A stretch of DNA of 6,647 bases from Bacteroidota bacterium (GTDB lineage Bacteria; Bacteroidota; Bacteroidia; NS11-12g; UBA955): positions 1-6,647 of the forward strand of contig VMCP01000065.1 in assembly GCA_008081305.1 (NCBI GenBank), given 5' to 3'. The translations under genes and the position numbers were made by a program. The notes beneath the pieces are model-generated. The model saw only the letters and a program-made list of their open reading frames with translations. It did no database searches and was not told the DNA's origin. Positions within the stretch are counted from its first letter, which is position 1. The number at the start of each line of letters is the position of its first letter. Below, piece after piece: positions 1-5,816 of this stretch.

Positions 1-633
1 ACTCAAACACCGGTCCCATCTGCCACTTACAGGCCCCCCCCCTACGTTTCTAAATTTCCCATCTCCGTTGGCCCATGAATTGCAAACCAATCCCGCACTT
101 ACATCCGTGCTATCGGATTCAACCGTTATGATATAATCAAAGTCAACAGGGATATCCTTACCAAAGGATGCATTACAGGTGATTCGACTCAAAGGAATAT
201 TAGAACCCATTACGGTATCTACGGTGATCGTATCACTTGCAATGGGGCTCCCGCTGGGTAATGAATCAATACCAGCTTTATAAAGATTACAAATCAGATT
301 GATTTTTACTGACCGTGCTGGTGTTGGTGGTAATGAAAAGGCAAAAAATCGAAATCCACTTACCGTTATTTCCTGCGGGGCGCCAAAGAATTGCCCTAGT
401 GCAGCCCCTTTTCTCACGGATACGGTGTTGTAAGCCGTAGAACCATATGAAGGAAATGTACTTGTATCGCCCGTACAAGCCGTTGGCTTTGATGCGCTCC
501 TTTTGTTTACGGATGATTGAGGATTTATTAGTTCGGGTATATCATTGATGATCGGTATGTTAGGGGATTCTAATTGTGCTTTTAATGGGAGGCATAAAAA
601 TCCAATAATGAACCAGATTAGTAATCTTTTCAT
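1..633 (-). CDS. Secreted protein of Bacteroidota type, N-terminal part (C-terminus outside window)
   Basis: The frame is open from an ATG at 633 down to base 1 (211 codons, no stop), so the gene is cut by the window edge. Residues 1-19 form a signal peptide (KR, a hydrophobic core, then LKA) with likely cleavage before Gln20; Cys14 is not in a good lipobox, so a lipoprotein is unlikely. After a Pro/Asn/Ser-rich linker (about 22-50) comes a beta-rich stretch. Three Cys-Asn pairs at 115, 153 and 184 sit at the ends of predicted strands. Around residues 184-206 the pattern CNSWANGDGKF...SGRW resembles the module I know from Bacteroidota extracellular proteins that end in a type IX secretion sorting domain; that domain would lie outside the window, so the secretion route is inferred. 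No enzymatic motif is visible. A run of nine C (34-42) encodes Gly198-Gly200. No Shine-Dalgarno sequence precedes the ATG. The function is unknown; it may be an adhesin or other surface protein. Confidence 0.8.
   Translation of the reverse strand, partial: MKRLLIWFIIGFLCLPLKAQLESPNIPIINDIPELINPQSSVNKRSASKPTACTGDTSTFPSYGSTAYNTVSVRKGAALGQFFGAPQEITVSGFRFFAFSLPPTPARSVKINLICNLYKAGIDSLPSGSPIASDTITVDTVMGSNIPLSRITCNASFGKDIPVDFDYIITVESDSTDVSAGLVCNSWANGDGKFRNVGGGPVSGRWDRCLS
34..42. repeat. Homopolymer tract C9 (G9 on the coding strand)
   Basis: Nine consecutive C on the plus strand, in phase with three Gly codons (GGG) of the secreted-protein gene. It is the longest G/C homopolymer I see in a window that is otherwise A/T-leaning. 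Tracts of this length can slip during replication, and a change of one base here would shift the frame of everything downstream. The frame as given stays open through the tract to the window edge. Confidence 0.85.
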
Positions 634-703
634 AATTGTAATTAAGTAAATAAGAAGTTGAAAATCAAGCAATAAAGGCAAACTAAAATATAATATGCTT
701 CAT

Positions 704-750
704 CTGTGACCTAAAAGTTATAAAACTTTAGTCTTACGACTAGGTCACAG
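704..750. repeat. 47-base nested palindrome able to fold as a three-way junction
   Basis: The outer arms CTGTGACCTA (704-713) and TAGGTCACAG (741-750) are perfect inverted repeats of 10 bases. Between them lies a second perfect hairpin, AAAGTT-ATAA-AACTTT (714-729), and a third, GTC-TTAC-GAC (731-740), which can instead pair as TAGTC/GACTA (729-742) at the cost of the neighbouring stems. The whole can form a T-shaped or cloverleaf-like structure in single-stranded DNA or RNA of either strand. It lies 77 bases beyond the stop of the DUF456 gene and 71 bases before the ATG of the secreted-protein gene. No T-run follows on either strand, so it is not a standard intrinsic terminator. It could be a REP-like or MITE-like repeat, a protein-binding site, or a structured leader or trailer; the sequence alone does not decide. 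Confidence 0.75.
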
Positions 751-826
751 GAAATGGTTTGAGTCGTTAATCGATTTAGATATGAATGTTGCACATATTT
801 CGAATAAACACTCCTTAAGACTCAAT

Positions 827-1306
827 TCAAAAAATGGTAGTGTAAAAGGCGAACGCTATATAGCCGGTAACAAACACCTTTGCTACGGTTCCAATTAAAA
901 ACCCTAAGAAAGCGCCCAATCCAGATTTTAGAGCGGTTTTATCGTCTTGACCTGCCCATAACTCTCCTACGACAGCTCCCGCAAATGCGCCTAATAACAT
1001 TCCGAAGGGACCCAGAAAGAGACCCACAAAAAGGCCAATGAAACTACCTATTTGACCCGCTTTGGTTCCGCCACTTTTTTTCGTTCCCCAAATGGGTAAA
1101 TAATAATCCAACACCGTTACGCCAATAGCTAATATGGTGCAAGCTACAAACGTGCTGCTTGAATAATCAATACTACTTTCGGGGAGTAAAAAGACAAGGA
1201 GATAGCCCAACCAAGCTATGGGCGGTCCAGGTAGTGCAGGAATGATGCAACCTAAAAATCCTGTAAAAATCAGTAAGCTTCCCCCTAATAATACCAGTGC
1301 TTCCAT
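827..1306 (-). CDS. DUF456 family integral membrane protein
   Basis: A protein of 159 residues, almost wholly hydrophobic, with the arrangement I recognise as the DUF456 family (Pfam). A first membrane segment (about 4-23) is followed by the family's proline-rich turn PALPGPP (23-29), a second segment (30-42), a third (52-68), a basic loop KKSGGTK (76-82), then a glycine-rich pair of segments (86-118) and a last region (129-158). Glycine recurs every fourth residue at 87-91-95-99, 102-106-110-114 and 131-135-139, which suggests tightly packed helices. The family has no established biochemical function, and location in the inner membrane is inferred. The ATG (1306-1304) shares one base with the TAA stop of the NTF2-like gene upstream (TAATG), so the two are very probably co-transcribed and translationally coupled. 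The length looks normal for the family. Confidence 0.88.
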   Translation of the reverse strand: MEALVLLGGSLLIFTGFLGCIIPALPGPPIAWLGYLLVFLLPESSIDYSSSTFVACTILAIGVTVLDYYLPIWGTKKSGGTKAGQIGSFIGLFVGLFLGPFGMLLGAFAGAVVGELWAGQDDKTALKSGLGAFLGFLIGTVAKVFVTGYIAFAFYTTIF

Positions 1307-1659
1307 TAGTTATACTCTTTACCTTGTTTTTGTTCGAAACTCCATCGATCCCAGTATCCTTTTTGATGCATGATTTTATTTCCTTCAAAAGTAAAAAATC
1401 CGCAGCCCTCTAGTCCATTAGGATCCTTCCATTCTAGCACGGCTTCATTGCCTTCGATAATAAGACGTTGAGGTTGGCACACCATATCAAAGTGTTCAAA
1501 TTCGTAACGAAACATTTCGAGAATATCTTTTTTGCCTATTCGCTTGATGCCGGTTGCCACCTGAAAGTTAATGGCTTCTTCGTGGTACAAGTCCGCTAAG
1601 AGAGAGGCTTCCTTTTTATTGAATAAGTCTACCCAGCACAACATTAAATCTCTGATCAT
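1306..1659 (-). CDS. NTF2-like / SnoaL-like small protein
   Basis: A protein of 117 residues from the ATG at 1659. It has the usual plan of the NTF2-like cone fold: an N-terminal helix (about 3-15, CWVDLFNKKE), the DLYHEEAINFQ segment (about 23-33), a GKKDILEMF helix (about 42-50), then beta strands with VLEWKDPNG (about 74-82) and GFFTFEGNKI (about 86-95), and the closing GYWDRWSF (about 101-108). The YWD(K/R)xxF ending is common in Bacteroidota members annotated as nuclear transport factor 2 family. These proteins bind small hydrophobic ligands or act as small enzymes; the substrate here cannot be told. No signal peptide, so probably cytoplasmic. The frame also runs three codons upstream to a TTG at 1668, but that TTG is part of the promoter-like element, so the ATG is preferred. 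It is the first gene of a pair with the DUF456 gene. Confidence 0.8.
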   Translation of the reverse strand: MIRDLMLCWVDLFNKKEASLLADLYHEEAINFQVATGIKRIGKKDILEMFRYEFEHFDMVCQPQRLIIEGNEAVLEWKDPNGLEGCGFFTFEGNKIMHQKGYWDRWSFEQKQGKEYN

Positions 1660-1665
1660 CTCAGT

Positions 1666-1696
1666 CAAAGATATGTGCTTGAAATGCCTATTTCAA
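1666..1696 (-). promoter_or_regulatory. Bacteroidota-type promoter candidate for the NTF2-like/DUF456 pair, with palindrome in the spacer
   Basis: On the minus strand TATCTTTG (1673-1666) matches the Bacteroidota -7 consensus TAnnTTTG in every fixed position. A TTG (1696-1694) stands 20 bases upstream, close to the usual spacing of the -33 element. Transcription would then start around 1659-1661, at or next to the ATG, giving a nearly leaderless message. The spacer and -33 element coincide with a perfect 7-base inverted repeat, TTGAAAT-AGGC-ATTTCAA (1696-1679, minus strand), which could be an operator. It could alternatively be a hairpin at the end of the DUF5686 transcript, but no T-run follows it. 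Confidence 0.45.
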
Positions 1697-1717
1697 CTAT
1701 GCTTGGTATTTATCAAA

Positions 1718-4192
1718 TCACCAACTGTTTTTGCTGCGATTGTAAAACTCAAAGTTGATTTTGAAAAAACTACGCGGTTGTTCGAATAGGTTTGAATATC
1801 CAATACAGTAATAAAGACCAATTTTAAATCGCTCTCTCCAGAGCTTGATCAGCTTATCGACACCGGCGTAAGCTTCTACAAAAAATAGATTCCGACGCTC
1901 AGGTGCATATAACAAATTGGCGCCAATACTCTCGTACATTTGGAAGGACTTCATGAAGGGGATTTTATTGATCAGTGCCCCGTTAAAATGATGTCGGTAG
2001 TGAACCTCGTAGTATCGATTGAAGGTATTAAAGGTGCTATCCAAGGTTTGAAAAGCATACATGGGAGGGGTGAATAGAAAATCATCTCCTCTGCGTTGAT
2101 ATCGATAATCAATCAAGCTAACATTATTTCTACCCATAAAACTTCCCGAGGTAGCTCTGATTTCACTATTACCAGCCGTTCCCCAAGGGAAGGCATGTTC
2201 AATACGGTACTCTAAATAGTCATAATCAATGGTACTACCAAACAAGTTGGGTATGGCCCTTTTATACTCCACTGAAAAGGTGGGCCATTTTGAACCAAGA
2301 ATGATTTTTTGTTTAGGTTCAGAAATGTATTTCTGAAATGGAGTATAAGACAAACGAATTCGACCAAAAATGGCGAGATGAGAATTGAAATCAGTAGGTG
2401 TATTGTTTTCGAATAAGCTATCACCTGATGGTGAAAATTCGAAATCTGCGATACTCTGTCTGTCGCTGATTTCCCCTGTGATTCTTAAGAAAAGACCATT
2501 TACAATCTCCTGGCGATGGTAAACCGTTAGATGGTTGTGCTGGTAAAAGTTGTCCCTTCTGAATAAGTCAATATAAGCTGCGAATGGATTAATCAATCCA
2601 AAGTCTCTTCCGGCTTGAATGAAAACACGTTTTCTCTTGTATGGGTCATACAACGTGTTAAGTGCGACACTTCCTCTTAAATCTTTATTTAGTATACCGT
2701 AGGATAGGTTGGGTAATAGTTGGACCTCCTTTTTTGAATCGAATGTCTTTTTGATTCTATTCGCAAACAGCAAACGACCTCCTCCTGGCCACCAGGGTTG
2801 GTAAAAAAGCCATAAGGGCTGGAATGCCATGTCTATACCTTTTCTTCTATCCCTAAATTCTTGGCCCTCCAAGACAAGGGAGCGAAAAGACACCTTGTTT
2901 GTGATAGCTTCTAAACTGTCTAAATATCGGTCGGATGTGCGGACACGTTTGATGCTATCGCTTTGGTTAACAAATTTCTTTTCGATGGCCAATAAGGGCT
3001 GAACGCGGACCTTATTCCAATAACTCGTATCTCTTTCATAGGCCTCTTGTTCGGTGCGCGATAATTCTAAACCAAAGTGTCTTCTTGGGAACTTCGGATT
3101 GATTTTTACGCTGTCGTATTGAACTTTAGTTTCACCGTAATAACGAATACTACCTGCTTTATTTTCATAAACAAAACGTTGCGAATCAATGAAAATCAAA
3201 CTATCCTGATTGATCCGATAATTTTGAATGAGTTTCATGGCATGGTATTCGGCCATAAGATGTGGAGGGATATTTAATTCGATGCGGGATGCATAAAAAG
3301 ATGTATCAACGAGATGTATTTCCCCAGAAAAAGTTGCGTTGGATACTTGTCGCCCTCTGAATTTAATTTTCAAGACCCGGCCATGAGTTGGATGCTGATA
3401 ACTCTCAACAAATTGAAATCGATAGGCGAGTATGGCATTGTTTGATAGAGGGGATAAAATGGGTAATGGACTTAATGCTGGCAAAGACATTAAGTTCTGA
3501 TAGATATTAAAGTCACCTTCGGTAGTACTCAAATAAAACAAACTACTTTTATCGCCCCGGATACTCACGCCCTTTCTGTATTCCTTGATTTTATTTGGTG
3601 GTGCCCAGTCTCGGTGCAGGTGAATTTCAGCCATGTTGGCTTTGATCAAATCTGCGTTGATTTTTTTCTCTTCGCGGGAGTCAAAATTTGCCCGCATATA
3701 TCGTTGGGGATTTTCAATTCGCTCAAATGCTTTGATGTAAACTTCCGCACTTTGGGCAGGAATTCGAGAGCTCCATACTTTCCGACGAGCAATGGCCTTT
3801 CTCATCATTTTAGGACCTGGGTCCTTCCATTTACTCGTAATTTCAACAGGTTCAACCCGAGGGGTCGTGCGCTGTAACATGATGGAAAGGGTGTCGTTTT
3901 TTTCATCTCTGGCCACATAAGACAGTCGATAATCGGCGTAATCAGGGTGGTTGAATACTAATTTGTAAGATCCGGGTCTAAGGTTCAACCGGAAGTATCC
4001 ATCCAGTCCAGATTCTCCAAGTTTTGTGCCTATCTGATTGAAGATTTGTACTTGCGCTATGGGAGCAGCTTCATTATCCAAAACTAAACCTAATAACTGT
4101 TGGGAGCGAACAGGCGAAACCCAAAGTAGAATGATCCAAACGCAATAATAAACGCGGGGTCTAAAGAACCGATATTTCTTGACTCGTATCAT
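1718..4192 (-). CDS. DUF5686 family outer-membrane protein with carboxypeptidase-regulatory-like N-domain
   Basis: A protein of 824 residues from the ATG at 4192. Residues 1-30 are a signal peptide: a basic start, a hydrophobic core with VWIILLWV, then VRS with cleavage before Gln31-Gln32. Residues 33 to about 110 form a CarboxypepD_reg-like beta-sandwich (GLVLDNEAAPIAQVQI, then GYFRLNLRPGSYKLVF). The rest fits DUF5686: a soluble part with PKMMRKAIARR and AFERIENP, then from roughly residue 440 alternating aromatic/polar strands typical of an outer-membrane beta-barrel, ending with NFEFYNRSKNSW. There is no TonB plug domain, so it is not a SusC-type or TonB-dependent receptor. The cellular function of the family is not established. 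Its ATG overlaps the TGA of the OstA-like gene by four bases (ATGA), pointing to coupled translation and a shared envelope role. A TTG six bases further upstream also lies in frame but fits less well. Confidence 0.88.
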   Translation of the reverse strand: MIRVKKYRFFRPRVYYCVWIILLWVSPVRSQQLLGLVLDNEAAPIAQVQIFNQIGTKLGESGLDGYFRLNLRPGSYKLVFNHPDYADYRLSYVARDEKNDTLSIMLQRTTPRVEPVEITSKWKDPGPKMMRKAIARRKVWSSRIPAQSAEVYIKAFERIENPQRYMRANFDSREEKKINADLIKANMAEIHLHRDWAPPNKIKEYRKGVSIRGDKSSLFYLSTTEGDFNIYQNLMSLPALSPLPILSPLSNNAILAYRFQFVESYQHPTHGRVLKIKFRGRQVSNATFSGEIHLVDTSFYASRIELNIPPHLMAEYHAMKLIQNYRINQDSLIFIDSQRFVYENKAGSIRYYGETKVQYDSVKINPKFPRRHFGLELSRTEQEAYERDTSYWNKVRVQPLLAIEKKFVNQSDSIKRVRTSDRYLDSLEAITNKVSFRSLVLEGQEFRDRRKGIDMAFQPLWLFYQPWWPGGGRLLFANRIKKTFDSKKEVQLLPNLSYGILNKDLRGSVALNTLYDPYKRKRVFIQAGRDFGLINPFAAYIDLFRRDNFYQHNHLTVYHRQEIVNGLFLRITGEISDRQSIADFEFSPSGDSLFENNTPTDFNSHLAIFGRIRLSYTPFQKYISEPKQKIILGSKWPTFSVEYKRAIPNLFGSTIDYDYLEYRIEHAFPWGTAGNSEIRATSGSFMGRNNVSLIDYRYQRRGDDFLFTPPMYAFQTLDSTFNTFNRYYEVHYRHHFNGALINKIPFMKSFQMYESIGANLLYAPERRNLFFVEAYAGVDKLIKLWRERFKIGLYYCIGYSNLFEQPRSFFKINFEFYNRSKNSW

Positions 4193-5796
4193 TTCCAAAA
4201 TTGAAAAAATGATTTTTCTTCCTTTTGGGGTTGGATACTGGGTATTTTCTTATACCTCGTGTTGATATAAATCGGGGTGAATGGAATGGGTTGATTTAAT
4301 TTGCTTGGTTTGTTTTGGATGTCCCAAACAAATCGATCTAGATTTCTTTTATCATCTGGGAGTTGATCTAACGGATAAACGGCCCCTTTGGGTTTGATAT
4401 AAAAATGTACTTTATCTATTTGGTTTTGATTAAAGGCGAATTTCATGTGCTCACTTTCAACCGAAACGGCCGAAGTGACTTCATCATTTTCTCTAATGTA
4501 ATAAACGCTTTTACCTTTTCGATAAACCCAACTTTTTTCTATCCGTTGTTGCGTGTCCATTTGATAGAATACCGAATCGCCTTGGATTTGGCTGTAGTGA
4601 CTGGAGTCTTCTTTCATCACGATAAGTGCATGATAGAACAATGATCCATAACGAAGTTTTTTTTGTTCAATTTGAAAATTAATTGAATCACCAGAAAGTC
4701 GGCTGGCCGAGTCCCAAACCACCGGTTTCTCGCGAAGTCTAATGGTGCTATCCAATGAAGAGTAAAGCAGCTTACCAGCGGTGGCCGCAGTATTTTTTTG
4801 AAATAACCTAACAGAGCCTAAGGCCTGAGTGTATTGCGCGCGTTTAACCGTGTCTTTCCACACCGTCAAGGTATCTCCGTAAATGTACATGCTATCTTTA
4901 TCCGCTTTCACGGCCAAAGCATTGCCATATACTTGTGCCCAATGTAGTCCTTTACGGTAAATGGCTCTATTGCCCCAAACCTGTGCATTTTCAGAAGAAT
5001 CATACAGCCAAACATTTCCAATGGCCACGCCAAAACCATTTGTTTCATCAAAAATGGCCGTATCCGCCATCAGATGTTGCTCGTTGGAGGTGTAATTAAA
5101 TCCATCCGTGAAATAGCCCTTCCTCTTATCCGTATCGTAATACCCTTTGAAAAGAATGATTTGCTCTTTCTCCGAATTGATTTGTGTGTAGCGATAAAAG
5201 CGAGCCACCTTATCTTCGGTATGGTATACCAAGGTATCCGTTTGAATGATGTAGTCAGGAGTTTCTAAAATCACATTGGTTTTGAATCGCACCTGTTTAT
5301 TGTTAGGGTCATAGTATCCCACTCGGCTTTTTAAATAATTTTCACCGTCTTTTATGAATGCACCCGATCCGTAGTTTCCAATTCGGCTGGTGGTTTGATA
5401 CTCTAACCATGGAGTTTCAATTTCAAGATCTTGGTCGGTTAGTTTCACGGCCCCTTCAACACGAGCAAGTTTTGAAGCATTGTTGTATACCAATCTATTT
5501 CCGGTGACTTTGGTGCCATTGGTGTTGGTGATTTTTACATTCCCTGTGCCTCGAAGAACATCATCAACCGGGTCGAAAATGGCTTCGTCACAATATACCA
5601 CGGAACCCTCTTGTTCAAATTGTACATTTCCTCGAAGTAGTTGCCCTTTATGCCCATTAACCTCCATGGATTTCATTCTCTTTGCTTTGAGGTTTATGGG
5701 TTGAGAGTTGAGCAAATAAGGCAATAAAAAAAACGAAGCCATCCATATGGTTCTCAGAATTTGCGGTACTTTGCAGTGGATCTTTGGGGAATTCAT
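4189..5796 (-). CDS. OstA-like (LptA-type) periplasmic protein, long Bacteroidota form
   Basis: A protein of 535 residues from the ATG at 5796. Residues 1-31 look like a signal peptide (TIWMASFFLLPYLLNS, cleavage before Gln32-Pro33), so the mature protein should be periplasmic. From about residue 40 to 430 it is built of degenerate repeats of 22-30 residues that follow an OstA/LptA pattern: a Gly/Asp-Asp/Asn-x-hydrophobic-x-Tyr/Phe strand, a turn, then a strand ending in G-x-V. Clear copies include RGNVQF (55-60), RGTGNVKI (82-89), IGNVWLYD (259-266) and LGSVRLF (326-332). LptA-type proteins carry lipopolysaccharide between the inner and outer membranes; that role is inferred from the fold, and the protein is about three times as long as E. 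coli LptA. The C-terminus (about 475-535) is Pro/Lys-rich and without repeats. It is followed by the DUF5686 gene with an ATGA overlap. A TTG start at 5811 would add five residues (MRFVR) and leave only a five-base gap to tilS. Confidence 0.85.
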   Translation of the reverse strand: MNSPKIHCKVPQILRTIWMASFFLLPYLLNSQPINLKAKRMKSMEVNGHKGQLLRGNVQFEQEGSVVYCDEAIFDPVDDVLRGTGNVKITNTNGTKVTGNRLVYNNASKLARVEGAVKLTDQDLEIETPWLEYQTTSRIGNYGSGAFIKDGENYLKSRVGYYDPNNKQVRFKTNVILETPDYIIQTDTLVYHTEDKVARFYRYTQINSEKEQIILFKGYYDTDKRKGYFTDGFNYTSNEQHLMADTAIFDETNGFGVAIGNVWLYDSSENAQVWGNRAIYRKGLHWAQVYGNALAVKADKDSMYIYGDTLTVWKDTVKRAQYTQALGSVRLFQKNTAATAGKLLYSSLDSTIRLREKPVVWDSASRLSGDSINFQIEQKKLRYGSLFYHALIVMKEDSSHYSQIQGDSVFYQMDTQQRIEKSWVYRKGKSVYYIRENDEVTSAVSVESEHMKFAFNQNQIDKVHFYIKPKGAVYPLDQLPDDKRNLDRFVWDIQNKPSKLNQPIPFTPIYINTRYKKIPSIQPQKEEKSFFQFWK

Positions 5797-5816
5797 CCGA
5801 ACAAACCGCAAATTAC
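5797..5816. promoter_or_regulatory. 20-base divergent gap between the OstA-like gene and tilS
   Basis: The two divergent ATGs (5796 on minus, 5817 on plus) are separated by 20 bases, so the promoters must lie partly inside the opposing coding regions. On the minus strand TAATTTG (5815-5809) is one base short of TAnnTTTG; on the plus strand GATCTTTG (5779-5786) differs from it at the first base. Neither has a well-spaced TTG upstream, so no promoter is assigned. No Shine-Dalgarno sequence is seen before either ATG. Confidence 0.3.

Noticed and set aside
679..686. Promoter -7 element TTAGTTTG for the secreted-protein gene
   Set aside because: It differs from TAnnTTTG at the second base and has no TTG at the right distance upstream, so it is too weak to annotate.
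704..750. Integron attC site or intrinsic terminator
   Set aside because: The ends do not match the attC core (GTTRRRY / RYYYAAC), no integrase or cassette genes are present, and no T-run follows the hairpin on either strand.
782..898. Small plus-strand frame of 38 codons starting at ATG 782
   Set aside because: It runs into the DUF456 gene in antisense, has no ribosome binding site or promoter match and no recognisable protein features; it looks like a chance frame.
3077..3877. Plus-strand open frames inside the DUF5686 gene (for example 3077-3277 and 3614-3877)
   Set aside because: They are antisense shadows of a well-supported gene, with no domain, promoter or ribosome binding site.
1718..4192. 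TonB-dependent (SusC-like) receptor
   Set aside because: It shares the carboxypeptidase-regulatory-like N-domain with those receptors, but no plug domain or TonB box is seen, the middle part fits DUF5686, and no SusD-like gene is adjacent.
5797..5811. TTG start at 5811 for the OstA-like gene (and TTG at 4198 and 1668 for the next two minus-strand units)
   Set aside because: Each has a nearby in-frame ATG with better context: a signal peptide beginning sooner, an exact ATGA overlap, or a position downstream of the promoter-like element.
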